NCBI GenBank assembly: GCA_900770835.1
Contig: CAAGLQ010000244.1
Location: 1 to 57,716 of the forward strand
DNA length: 57,716 nucleotides
Source of the DNA: an uncultured Parabacteroides sp.
GTDB taxonomy: Bacteria > Bacteroidota > Bacteroidia > Bacteroidales > Tannerellaceae
Direction of reading: 5' to 3'
Below the pieces are notes generated by a model. The model was not told the DNA's origin and searched no databases. It was given only the letters and a program-made list of their open reading frames with translations. Positions 22,485 through 30,771 of the stretch are shown in pieces (within the stretch, counting starts at the first letter, position 1; each line of letters opens with the position of its first letter). The position numbers and the translations under genes are program-made.

Positions 22485-23735
22485 ATGAATCAAACAACAA
22501 ATGCCCTTGCGGGCAGTCGCTTCCCGAAAGAGCGGATTCGATATGCTGTTCTTTCGTTTTTCTTGGCACAGGGTCTGTGTTTCTCTTCATGGGCCAGTCG
22601 TATTCCCGACGTAAAGGAGATCTTTGCGGTCGATTATGCTTTCTATTGGGGACTGGTGCTTTTTCTCATTCCGGTAGGTAAATTTGTCGCTATCCCGTTG
22701 GCGGGTTATTTAGTGAGTCGCTTAGGTAGCCGTATCATGGTGCAAGTCAGTGTGATGGGGTATGCGTTCTCCCTGTTTGCTATTGGGTTGGCTACTAATA
22801 TCTATCTGTTGGGTGTTTGCCTCTTCTGTTTTGGTACTTTTTGGAATTTATGTGATATTTCACTCAATACGCAAGGTATTGGTATCGAACGGCTTTATGG
22901 GCGGACGATCATGGCTTCTTTCCACGGAGGCTGGAGCTTGGCTGCCTGTTTAGGTGCGCTGATCGGTTTCATTATGATCATCTCTGGCATACCGCCACTT
23001 TGGCATTTTACGCTGGTAGCCGTTTTGATTACGCTGATTGTGCTGTTTGGACGACGTTACTTACAGGCTGATGTGGAGGAAGAGCCGCAGGCTCAACAGG
23101 CTAATCAAGAAGAACAACCAGCCACTAAAGAGACACCTGCCTTGTTGAGCTTCATCCGTAAGCCGGAGCTGCTGCTGATCCAATTGGGTGTTGTGGGTTT
23201 GTTTGCTTTGGTGGTGGAGAGTGCGATGTTCGATTGGAGCGGTCTCTACTTTGAGTCAGTATTACAGGTCCCCAAGTCCTTGCAGATTGGCTTTTTAGTG
23301 TTTATGGTGATGATGACAGTGGGTCGCTTCTTGACCAACTGGGCGTATGCGCTGTTAGGCAAGCAAAGAGTGTTGCAGTTGGCCGGTTTCTTTATCTTCG
23401 CCGGTTTCTTTATCACCTCGTTATTGGGAGGGGTATTTGAGCAAATGACATTGAAAGTGGCGGTTAACTCCTTAGGATTCATGCTGGTCGGTCTGGGAAT
23501 CTCTTGCATGGTGCCGACCATTTACAGTTTGGTAGGTGCGAAGTCGAAGACGCCTGTCAGCATTGCGCTGACCATTCTTTCGAGCATCAGTTTTATCGGT
23601 TCTTTGATTGCTCCTTTGTTGATCGGAGCTGTTTCACAGGCTTTTAACATGAAGTATGCCTATATGCTGGTTGGCTTGTTGGGCCTCTGCATTTGGCTGA
23701 TGACCACCTTCTGTAAAGCGTTTCGCTCCAATTAG
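22485..23735 (+). CDS. MFS transporter, YbjJ/FucP-like
   Basis: The 416-residue permease has about 12 hydrophobic segments in two halves joined by a charged linker (EEEPQAQQANQEEQPATKE at about 197-220). The opening FFLAQGLCFSSWASRIPDVKE resembles the YbjJ group of MFS proteins, and the fold is close to fucose permeases. The N-half holds the loop GYLVSRLGSRIMV, a form of the MFS A-motif. The substrate is unknown; a sugar or an efflux role are both possible. It lies upstream of and convergent with a PfkB sugar kinase, so no shared transcript is implied. The stop codon (23733-23735) abuts an AGGAATT heptad element. Confidence 0.85.
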   Translation: MNQTTNALAGSRFPKERIRYAVLSFFLAQGLCFSSWASRIPDVKEIFAVDYAFYWGLVLFLIPVGKFVAIPLAGYLVSRLGSRIMVQVSVMGYAFSLFAIGLATNIYLLGVCLFCFGTFWNLCDISLNTQGIGIERLYGRTIMASFHGGWSLAACLGALIGFIMIISGIPPLWHFTLVAVLITLIVLFGRRYLQADVEEEPQAQQANQEEQPATKETPALLSFIRKPELLLIQLGVVGLFALVVESAMFDWSGLYFESVLQVPKSLQIGFLVFMVMMTVGRFLTNWAYALLGKQRVLQLAGFFIFAGFFITSLLGGVFEQMTLKVAVNSLGFMLVGLGISCMVPTIYSLVGAKSKTPVSIALTILSSISFIGSLIAPLLIGAVSQAFNMKYAYMLVGLLGLCIWLMTTFCKAFRSN

Positions 23736-23740
23736 GATTT

Positions 23741-23800
23741 GGGAATGAGAAATTAGAATTTAGGAATGAGGAATGATAACTCCTCACTCCTAATTCCTAA
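23741..23800. repeat. AGGAATT heptad palindrome between convergent genes
   Basis: Units such as TTAGGAATGAGGAATGA (23760-23776) are imperfectly inverted as TCCTCACTCCTAATTCCTAA (23781-23800). Same family as 4107-4166. It may terminate both the MFS and PfkB transcripts. Confidence 0.62.
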
Positions 23801-23805
23801 TAAAA

Positions 23806-24699
23806 CTACAAGTATCTTTCCTTCGCTGTTTCCATGCAACGAAGTACATCGGCTTTTGTGCCATTAAACGGCCCCATACCCTCTATTTTTAAGGTGGTCA
23901 TGGCTGCGGCGAAACGTCCGGCCTGCTCAATATCCGCACCTTTCGCTCTTTGATACAGATAACCAGTCATATAGGTGTCTCCTGCACCGGTAGCATTGAT
24001 AACCTCTTTCGGAATATAGGCTGGAATTCGATGGAAGATTTGGCCATCGTAGATGAGAGAACCCATGCTGCCAAAGGTCAAAAGCACCTCCTTCACACCC
24101 CAGCTATAAATCTCCTTGCCCGCTTTTTCCGGATCGGCATAACCTGTCAATACCTCCATCTCATGCTCGTTAGCTTTCAAGAAATGGACATAGCGCAACA
24201 CCTCTTTTTTTTCGGGCCAATCCACTGCAAACACATCCTGCTCACGCACCTCGCGCAGATAGCCTTGCGAATCCACGGAAACTAATCCTTTTCCCGAAAG
24301 ATAACGTACTACCTCCAACGAGAAATCGTCAGCTAATAAACTGCCTAAATGGAAGATTTTAGCCTCGATCTGTCGCAGGTAATCTACCGTGAAAGGATCA
24401 GCCTTTGCTAGAACACGTTGCGTACGGTTGTCTTGGTTCTCTCCATAGATATTCTCAAAATATACCGTATGGCGACTGGGCATCACGACTACCTCCACAC
24501 CATCTGCACGCAACTCTTCTACAGCTTTCATCTCGCTCTCAGCTAATGCTGTAACTAATGTATAGTCAATGTCATCAAAGTGCTTGATGGCATGAGAGAA
24601 ATAGTAGGAGGTACCGCCTGGCATATACACGGTATTCTTTGGGGTCACCACTTTATCCAAAGTGATATGCCCCACACAGCAAAGTTCATGTCTATTCAT
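23806..24699 (-). CDS. PfkB family carbohydrate kinase
   Basis: The protein is about 297 residues from the ATG at 24699 (MNRHELCCVGHITLDKV); ATGs at 24708 and 24717 would add 3 or 6 residues and cannot be excluded. The PfkB hallmarks are present: GHITLDKVV near the N-terminus, PGGTSYYFSHA, and the catalytic signature NATGAGDTYMTGYLYQ near the C-terminus with its base aspartate, plus LLTFGSMGSLIY before it. It would phosphorylate a sugar or nucleoside-like alcohol with ATP. The specific substrate cannot be read from the sequence. It has its own -7 box just downstream of murF. Confidence 0.88.
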   Translation of the reverse strand: MNRHELCCVGHITLDKVVTPKNTVYMPGGTSYYFSHAIKHFDDIDYTLVTALAESEMKAVEELRADGVEVVVMPSRHTVYFENIYGENQDNRTQRVLAKADPFTVDYLRQIEAKIFHLGSLLADDFSLEVVRYLSGKGLVSVDSQGYLREVREQDVFAVDWPEKKEVLRYVHFLKANEHEMEVLTGYADPEKAGKEIYSWGVKEVLLTFGSMGSLIYDGQIFHRIPAYIPKEVINATGAGDTYMTGYLYQRAKGADIEQAGRFAAAMTTLKIEGMGPFNGTKADVLRCMETAKERYL

Positions 24700-24749
24700 T
24701 ATTATCATTTGTTTCATGTTTCGTGCAGCTTATTTTCGCTGCTTTGCCG

Positions 24750-24757
24750 CAAATGTA
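24750..24757 (-). promoter_or_regulatory. Bacteroidota -7 box (TACATTTG) of the PfkB gene
   Basis: Reads TACATTTGC on the minus strand, 50 bases before the start at 24699 and in the 77-base gap after murF. Confidence 0.5.
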
Positions 24758-24776
24758 AGCAAAAAAGGGCTTATAC

Positions 24777-26060
24777 TCATAAGAGTTCAGCTACTTTCTC
24801 TAATCCCATGCTATGCGAGCCTTTGATCAGGATGTAATAGCCTTTCAACAGATGCTCTTTCAAGGCTGTTATCAAAGCCTCGGTATCGGCGTAAGGGGCG
24901 AATGCGTGGCCGACATTTGAGAAATGCTTTCCACACAGCAAGACTTTGTCAAAACCGGCGGCTTTCACCTGTTCAACCACCTCGGCATGCAAGTCATCGC
25001 TGGTTTCTCCTAACTCACGCATATCCCCTAAGATGACTGCCTTAGGCGACACAGACAACTGTTTGAAATTCTCAATAGCTACCCTCATGCTGCTGGGATT
25101 GGCATTGTAGGCATCAATAATCAAGGTATTATTGGCAGTCTGCTTCAGTTGTGAGCGGTTGTTAGTTGGCTCGTAAGCTGCGATGACTCGGCTGATGCGT
25201 TCTGCTGGCACTTTCAAATAGCGTCCGATAGCTATCGCAGCTAATATATTGTCTAAATTGTAGCTGCCAATTAGATGGGTATCAACCGTATGGATCTTTC
25301 CCTGTTGTTTCCAGTTGAATGTCAAGAATGGGTTACAATTTACCACATGGCCTGATGCGAAGGCCTCTTCGCTACTGCCATAAGTAACCTGCTCTATCCC
25401 CTTGGCCAAAGCGAGCAGAGTCTTATTCTCCGACTGCACAAAGACCTTCCCTTTGGTGCGACGCAGGAAATCATACAATTCCCCTTTGGTCTGCAATACG
25501 CCTTCATAAGATCCAAAACCTTCTAAGTGTGCGCATCCTACGTTAGTAATCAAGCCATAGTTGGGATGTACCAGATCGACTAACTCCTTGATGTCGCCCG
25601 GATGGCTGGCTCCCATCTCAATGACTGCTAACTCATGATCTGGGTTTAGGCGCAACAGTGTCAAGGGAACGCCAATTTGGTTATTCAGGTTGCCCTCTGT
25701 GTAGAGCACATTATATTTCGTGGATAAAACCGCTGCTACCAGCTCTTTCGTGGTGGTCTTGCCATTGGTGCCCGTAATACCGATGATCGGCAGGCCCAAC
25801 GCCTTGCGATGATGATGCGCCAACTGCTGCAAAGTGGTCAGCACGTTGTCTACCAAAAGGGTACGTTCATCCTTATAATAAGCGGGATCGTCGATAACCG
25901 CATAGGCGCATCCGGCCTCTAATGCCTTCTCCGCAAACTTGTTCCCGTCGAAACGTTCCCCTTTGAGGGCAAAGAACATCGAACCTTTGGGGCAATTGCG
26001 GCTATCAGTTGTAACCTGCTGATGATGAAGAAACAGCTGGTAAATGTCAATGATATTCAT
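24777..26060 (-). CDS. murF: UDP-N-acetylmuramoyl-tripeptide--D-alanyl-D-alanine ligase
   Basis: The 427-residue Mur ligase has the N-terminal substrate domain (VTTDSRNCPKGSMFFALKGERFDG), the ATP loop GITGTNGKTTTKEL (about residues 94-107), VIEMGASHPGDIKELV, NLDNILAAIAIG, and a C-terminal domain beginning NRSQLKQTANNTLIIDAYNANPSS, a motif specific to MurF. It adds D-Ala-D-Ala to the UDP-MurNAc tripeptide in the cytoplasm, completing the peptidoglycan precursor. It is separate from the dcw cluster here, with a terminator from the upstream M28 gene and its own leader of about 30 bases. Confidence 0.95.
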   Translation of the reverse strand: MNIIDIYQLFLHHQQVTTDSRNCPKGSMFFALKGERFDGNKFAEKALEAGCAYAVIDDPAYYKDERTLLVDNVLTTLQQLAHHHRKALGLPIIGITGTNGKTTTKELVAAVLSTKYNVLYTEGNLNNQIGVPLTLLRLNPDHELAVIEMGASHPGDIKELVDLVHPNYGLITNVGCAHLEGFGSYEGVLQTKGELYDFLRRTKGKVFVQSENKTLLALAKGIEQVTYGSSEEAFASGHVVNCNPFLTFNWKQQGKIHTVDTHLIGSYNLDNILAAIAIGRYLKVPAERISRVIAAYEPTNNRSQLKQTANNTLIIDAYNANPSSMRVAIENFKQLSVSPKAVILGDMRELGETSDDLHAEVVEQVKAAGFDKVLLCGKHFSNVGHAFAPYADTEALITALKEHLLKGYYILIKGSHSMGLEKVAELL

Positions 26061-26111
26061 AGAACCTATCCTTATTCTTTTCGTTTTGTGCGCGAATGTA
26101 CAATTAAATCA

Positions 26112-26155
26112 CAAAAACGACGGAACCTGATCTGTAAAAGATAGGTTCCGCCGTG
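26112..26155 (-). terminator. Rho-independent terminator after the M28 peptidase gene
   Basis: On the minus strand ACGGCGGAACCTATCT pairs with AGATCAGGTTCCGTCGT (long imperfect stem, loop TTTAC) and a TTTTTG tail follows. Confidence 0.88.
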
Positions 26156-26213
26156 GGATATCGATGTTTAAAATATCAGCTTTTACCGCTATCCCAGTGT
26201 AGGGTTAGTGTAA

Positions 26214-27818
26214 CTATTTATCCGGCATACGCTGGAAGTCTGCTTCCTTTGTCCACTTCGGCATCTCATCGTTGTTGGCGATGACCAAGCCAATGCTGAA
26301 CATCAAATTGAGGTTCTCCATAGCGCCGTCGAAATCCCACCACGACTCATCATACTCATCGTTCGGCTGATGATAGCGATAAACCTTCGGCTTCGCCTCG
26401 TGGCGTGCTTTATCCACATAGTCACGGCCACCGCCTGCCAAGACAGCAGGTACGCCCTTCTTTACGAAATTGAAATGGTCGGAACGGAAATAACCTCCGG
26501 CGGGATCCTCAGTGATCACATTTACCCGACGGCCCTGGGCGGCAGCCATCGCTACAACCAACGCATCCGTATCGGTCTTACCGGCGGCACGCAAAGAGAC
26601 ATCATGCGTACGTTCTGCCGGAGCCGTGCCATCAAAGTTGAGGTTGGCGGCGGTCTTTGACAACGGGAACAACGGATGCTCGCAATAATATTGTGAACCT
26701 AACAAACCACACTCCTCAGAGGTAACCGCTACGAAAACAATAGAGCGACGCGGACGGATCGGCAGTTGTTGGTATTTACGAGCCAACCACATCAAAGCGG
26801 CCACACCTGACGCATTGTCGCTTGCGCCATTATAAATACTGTCCCCATTGATCGGTGTACCAATACCAAAATGATCCCAGTGCGCGGTGCAAACTACATA
26901 TTGATCCTTCAAATCGGTTCCCGGCAATACGGCTGCAACGTTGTGTGACTCGCCTACCGACATCTTCACGTTCAGCTGCACCTTGCTCTTTGCTTTCATT
27001 GTAATACTCTTGAAGCCAGGTTGTTTAGCAGCAGCGATCGTGCTGTCAAAATCCATGCCACTCACCTCGAAGATGCGTCGGCAAGCCTCCTCGGCCAACC
27101 AGCCCTTCATGGCAATTGCCGAAGCATTCATGGTCTCGTCGCACAAGCCGATATTGTTCTGCACATGCGAAGATTGGCAAACCTTCCACCCGTAAGAGGC
27201 AGCCGCCTCATTGTGCAACACCAAGCAGCCGGCAGCCCCTTGGCGCTCAGCCTCTTCATGCTTATAGGTCCAACGACCGTAGTAGGTCATGTTCTTGCCA
27301 CGGAACAATTTAGCGTCATAAAAACCGGGGTCGTTCACCATGGCGATCACGATCTTGCCCTTCACGTCTAAGCCCTCGTAATCGTTCCAGTTATACTCCG
27401 GCGCATTGATGCCGAAGCCCACGAATACATATTCCGCATTGGGAATCAATACCTTCTCTGTGCCACGGTTCGTCCAGATCACTACATCGTCAGAGAACTT
27501 CAAGTCCGTCTTTCCCTTGTTGCCCTTGACCGTAATCTTGTTGTCTTGCGGGCGTGTATAAGTAGAGATCTCTTTCACGGCTTGGAAATAACTGCCGTTG
27601 TTGGCCGGCTCCAATCCAAGGCTTTTAAACTCATCGGCGATGTAATTGATCGTCTTGGTTTCATACTCTGTCAACGGCTTACGTCCACCAAAAGCATCAG
27701 ACCCCAAGGTCTTCACACGCTCTTTGAAATAAGCCAACCCGTCATCATCCGTCTGTGCGACAGCTGAAAGGCTCCATGCGGCCATGCAACACAGCATGCA
27801 CAATAAATTCTTTCTCAT
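26214..27818 (-). CDS. Secreted M28 family zinc aminopeptidase with PA domain
   Basis: The 534-residue precursor has a signal peptide (MRKNLLCMLCCMAAWSLSAVAQ). A PA insert lies at about residues 120-260 (YVFVGFGINAPEYNWNDYEGLDVKGKIVIAMVNDPG, a typical PA opening). The M28 zinc residues are in AHWDHFGIG (His and Asp), YNGASDNASGVAALM (bridging Asp), VTSEECGLLGSQYY (Glu pair) and a later His. M28 enzymes remove N-terminal residues from peptides; this one would work in the periplasm or outside. It appears monocistronic, with its own -7 box and a strong terminator, and is divergent from ahcY. Confidence 0.9.
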   Translation of the reverse strand: MRKNLLCMLCCMAAWSLSAVAQTDDDGLAYFKERVKTLGSDAFGGRKPLTEYETKTINYIADEFKSLGLEPANNGSYFQAVKEISTYTRPQDNKITVKGNKGKTDLKFSDDVVIWTNRGTEKVLIPNAEYVFVGFGINAPEYNWNDYEGLDVKGKIVIAMVNDPGFYDAKLFRGKNMTYYGRWTYKHEEAERQGAAGCLVLHNEAAASYGWKVCQSSHVQNNIGLCDETMNASAIAMKGWLAEEACRRIFEVSGMDFDSTIAAAKQPGFKSITMKAKSKVQLNVKMSVGESHNVAAVLPGTDLKDQYVVCTAHWDHFGIGTPINGDSIYNGASDNASGVAALMWLARKYQQLPIRPRRSIVFVAVTSEECGLLGSQYYCEHPLFPLSKTAANLNFDGTAPAERTHDVSLRAAGKTDTDALVVAMAAAQGRRVNVITEDPAGGYFRSDHFNFVKKGVPAVLAGGGRDYVDKARHEAKPKVYRYHQPNDEYDESWWDFDGAMENLNLMFSIGLVIANNDEMPKWTKEADFQRMPDK

Positions 27819-27869
27819 CTTTTTGCCTGTTACTTGTTAATAGTATAATTTATCATTTCATATTGCTGG

Positions 27870-27877
27870 CAAAAGTA
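27870..27877 (-). promoter_or_regulatory. Bacteroidota -7 box (TACTTTTG) of the M28 peptidase gene
   Basis: Reads TACTTTTGCC on the minus strand, 51 bases before the start codon. Confidence 0.5.
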
Positions 27878-28009
27878 GCGATTATTCTGTTATTCTGCAT
27901 GGAAATTTTAGATTGTAGTATACAAATTTATGTTTTGCATGTTTCCTCCCCTTTTGTGAATCTGCCTGAAACAACCAATTGGCTCAAATAAAAATCCAAG
28001 AATTGTGCT

Positions 28010-28018
28010 TACCTTTGC
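28010..28018 (+). promoter_or_regulatory. Bacteroidota -7 box (TACCTTTGC) of ahcY
   Basis: A perfect TAnnTTTGC, 40 bases before the ahcY start. No TTTG at the right -33 distance. Confidence 0.6.
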
Positions 28019-28058
28019 GTCTCGTTAGTAGTAAACAATTAGATTTATACGTTATTAT

Positions 28059-29477
28059 ATGTCACAATTATTTCCGAATGATCTGCCCTACAAAGTGGCA
28101 GATATGAGTTTGGCTGAGTTTGGTCGTAAAGAGATCGAGATCGCCGAGCATGAGATGCCTGGCTTGATGGCTGTGCGTCAGAAATATGCTGGTCAGCAGC
28201 CGTTGAAGGGTGCACGCATCACTGGTTCATTGCACATGACTATCCAGACAGCGGTTTTGATCGAGACGTTGGTTGCTTTAGGAGCAGATGTCCGTTGGGC
28301 CAGCTGTAATATTTTCTCCACACAAGATCATGCGGCTGCGGCGATTGCAGCCGACGGTGTACCCGTTTTCGCTTGGAAAGGTGAGAGCTTAGAGGAGTAT
28401 TGGTGGTGTACAGAGATGGCACTTCGTTTCCCTGATGGTAAAGGTCCGCACTTGATTGTGGATGATGGAGGAGACGCCTCCCTGTTGGTACACATGGGCT
28501 ATCGAGCAGAAGAGAACCCCGAGCTTATCAACCGCAAGGGTAGTAACCATGAGGAGCAGGTCATCTTAGATACGTTAAACCGTATTCTTCAAGAGGACAA
28601 CCAACGCTGGCATCGCACGGTGGCAGAGATGAAGGGCGTTTCAGAGGAGACAACGACCGGTGTTCACCGTTTGTATCAGATGATGGAGCGAGGTGAGCTG
28701 TTAGTGCCCGCTATCAACGTAAATGATTCAGTAACCAAATCCAAGTTTGACAATCTCTATGGCTGTCGCGAGTCTTTGGCCGATGGCATCAAGCGGGCAA
28801 CCGATGTGATGATCGCCGGTAAAGTGGTGGTCGTGGCTGGCTACGGTGATGTAGGTAAAGGTTGTTCACATTCTATGCGTTCGTATGGCGCACGTGTATT
28901 GGTGACAGAGATTGACCCGATCTGTGCCTTGCAAGCAGCCATGGAAGGTTTTGAGGTGACAACCATGGAAGAGGCCGTGAAAGAGGGAAATATCTTCGTG
29001 ACGACCACAGGCAACTGCGATATTATCACGATTGAGCACATGGAAAAGATGAAAGATCAAGCCATTGTCTGCAACATCGGTCACTTCGACAACGAGATTC
29101 AAGTGGATAAGTTGATCAACTATCCGGGCATTAAGCACTTGAACATCAAGCCGCAAGTAGATAAGTACACTTTCCCCGATGGCCATGCCATCTTCTTATT
29201 GGCAGAGGGCCGTTTGGTGAACTTAGGTTGCGCTACTGGACATTCCTCTTTCGTGATGAGTAACTCTTTCACCAACCAAGCATTGGCTCAGATGGATCTT
29301 TGGCAAAAACCATACGAGATCGGCGTTTATCGTTTGCCGAAGCACCTCGACGAGGAGGTAGCTCGCTTGCATTTGGAGCGTATCGGAGTGAAACTCTCCA
29401 CCTTGACACAGAAGCAAGCAGACTACATCGGAGTGAAGATTGAAGGTCCTTACAAAGCAGATCATTATAGATATTAA
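28059..29477 (+). CDS. ahcY: Adenosylhomocysteinase
   Basis: The 472-residue enzyme has the hallmark motifs of S-adenosylhomocysteine hydrolase: SLHMTIQTAVLIETL (residues 57-71), ASCNIFSTQDHAAAA (81-95), the Rossmann loop AGYGDVGKG (260-268), NIGHFDNEI, and the C-terminal ending YKADHYRY whose Lys and Tyr close the NAD pocket of the partner subunit. It contains the roughly 40-residue insert after residue 150 seen in the long bacterial/plant form. It splits SAH into homocysteine and adenosine, relieving product inhibition of methyltransferases such as RsmA, also in this window. A GT4 gene begins 4 bases after its stop, so they are surely co-transcribed. Confidence 0.97.
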   Translation: MSQLFPNDLPYKVADMSLAEFGRKEIEIAEHEMPGLMAVRQKYAGQQPLKGARITGSLHMTIQTAVLIETLVALGADVRWASCNIFSTQDHAAAAIAADGVPVFAWKGESLEEYWWCTEMALRFPDGKGPHLIVDDGGDASLLVHMGYRAEENPELINRKGSNHEEQVILDTLNRILQEDNQRWHRTVAEMKGVSEETTTGVHRLYQMMERGELLVPAINVNDSVTKSKFDNLYGCRESLADGIKRATDVMIAGKVVVVAGYGDVGKGCSHSMRSYGARVLVTEIDPICALQAAMEGFEVTTMEEAVKEGNIFVTTTGNCDIITIEHMEKMKDQAIVCNIGHFDNEIQVDKLINYPGIKHLNIKPQVDKYTFPDGHAIFLLAEGRLVNLGCATGHSSFVMSNSFTNQALAQMDLWQKPYEIGVYRLPKHLDEEVARLHLERIGVKLSTLTQKQADYIGVKIEGPYKADHYRY

Positions 29478-29481
29478 GACT

Positions 29482-30603
29482 ATGCGCATCGCTATCCTCT
29501 CCCCAATATACCCTTACCGCGGCGGTATCGCCCAATTCAGCGGTATGCTTTACAGTCAGCTCATCCAAGATGGCCATGAAGTAAAGGCATTTAATTTCAA
29601 ACGGTTATATCCCGATTTGTTATTTCCCGGTAAAACGCAGTATGTGGAGGAGGGTGATCAAGCGATGGCTATACCTAATGAGCGGGTGTTGGATAGCATC
29701 AACCCGCTCTCCTACTTTCAGACGGTGAAAGCCATAGAGGCTTTCCGCCCGGAAGTATTGATTATCAGTTATTGGATGTCTTTCTTTGTGCCTGGCTACG
29801 CACACATCGCCAACCGCTTGAAACGACATTGCAAGGTGATTACCTTGATTCACAATGCGATTCCGCATGAGCCTCGTTTCTTCGACAAGCCCATGGCGAA
29901 GTTGCTTTTCCAGCAATGCCACGGATTCTTGGTGTTGAGCGATAACGTAGCGAACGACCTGTGTAAGCTCTGTCCAAAATCCCAATTCGTGCAGCATCCG
30001 CATCCTTTATACGATCATTTTGGCACCAAGCAGGATCGCACCGCTGCCTGTGCGCAATTAGGTATTGACCCAGCCCGCAAAACATTGCTGTTCTTTGGTC
30101 TGATTCGTGCCTACAAGGGGTTAGATCTGCTCATTGAGGCAATGGGTCTCTTGCCGGAAGATTACCAGTTAGTAATTGCTGGTGAATGTTACGGCAGTTT
30201 TGAGAAATACCAAACATTGATAGATACCTCCCCGGCAAAAGCACGCATTTCTGTGCACAATGGTTATGTGCACGATGAGGATATTCCCACCTATTTCTCT
30301 GCTGCGGATGCGTTGGTTCTCCCCTATCGCTCCGCTACACAGAGTGGAGTGGTCTCCGTAGCTTATCATTTCGATCTGCCGATGGTTAGTACGCCCGTTG
30401 GAGACTTTGCGCAAAGCATTGGCCTTCCGCAAACAGGCATTGTTACCCAAGAAATCTCTCCCGCCTCCATTGCAGAAGGCATCCGTACACTTTTTAGCCC
30501 CAACTGGCAAGCCCTCCTTCCCACACAGATAGCCAAAGAAAAAACAGCCCTCTCGTGGGGAAGTCTTACGAGCAAGCTGCTCAGTTTTATCCGCAGATTG
30601 TAA
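29482..30603 (+). CDS. Glycosyltransferase family 4 protein
   Basis: The 373-residue protein begins MRIAILSPIYPYRGGIAQFSGML, the usual GT-B first strand and glycine loop; I start it at the ATG at 29482, four bases after ahcY. The C-terminal Rossmann domain carries LLFFGLIRAYKGLDLLIEAM and the donor-site region FSAADALVLPYRSATQSGVVSVAYHFDLPMVSTPVGDF, where the Glu/Ser-Gly loop of GT4 enzymes sits. It is cytoplasmic or peripheral and would move a sugar from a nucleotide donor to a lipid or glycan. The acceptor is unknown. Three other glycan genes lie just beyond on the opposite strand. The link to ahcY is positional only. Confidence 0.88.
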   Translation: MRIAILSPIYPYRGGIAQFSGMLYSQLIQDGHEVKAFNFKRLYPDLLFPGKTQYVEEGDQAMAIPNERVLDSINPLSYFQTVKAIEAFRPEVLIISYWMSFFVPGYAHIANRLKRHCKVITLIHNAIPHEPRFFDKPMAKLLFQQCHGFLVLSDNVANDLCKLCPKSQFVQHPHPLYDHFGTKQDRTAACAQLGIDPARKTLLFFGLIRAYKGLDLLIEAMGLLPEDYQLVIAGECYGSFEKYQTLIDTSPAKARISVHNGYVHDEDIPTYFSAADALVLPYRSATQSGVVSVAYHFDLPMVSTPVGDFAQSIGLPQTGIVTQEISPASIAEGIRTLFSPNWQALLPTQIAKEKTALSWGSLTSKLLSFIRRL

Positions 30604-30660
30604 CTATTCAGATAGTGTCGCTGACATTCCTAAAAAACATTGCCCATTGTTTGTCCAAAT

Positions 30661-30748
30661 GATGGGCAACGAAATAAAAAATGATGGGCAATGTTTTCTA
30701 AAATGACGGGCAACGTTTTAGAAAACCATGGGCAATGAAATTTGACGC
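30661..30748. repeat. Four tandem 22-bp repeats with GGGCAAYG core
   Basis: The core GGGCAA recurs at 30664, 30686, 30708 and 30730, exactly 22 bases apart. Units begin GATGGGCAACG, GATGGGCAATG, GACGGGCAACG and CATGGGCAATG, with AT-rich remainders. An inverted core TTGCCC flanks the array on each side (30640-30645 and 30750-30755). Confidence 0.8.
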
Positions 30749-30766
30749 ATTGCCCATGGTTTTTTG
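30726..30766. terminator. Bidirectional terminator between convergent GT4 and YfhO genes
   Basis: A perfect 12-bp stem, CCATGGGCAATG with CATTGCCCATGG, and a 10-base loop. TTTTTT follows on the plus strand and TTTTCT on the minus strand. The last 22-bp repeat forms its left arm. Confidence 0.82.
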
Positions 30767-30771
30767 AGGCG

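Noticed and set aside
28010..28058. SAH riboswitch upstream of ahcY
   Set aside because: The leader after the -7 box is only about 35 bases, too short for the known SAH aptamer, and none of its helices are seen.
30640..30755. The GGGCAA/TTGCCC array as a CRISPR
   Set aside because: The repeats are 22 bp apart with a conserved core of only about 8-11 bases and no unique spacers of 30 bp or cas genes; it is an array of sites or a terminator repeat.
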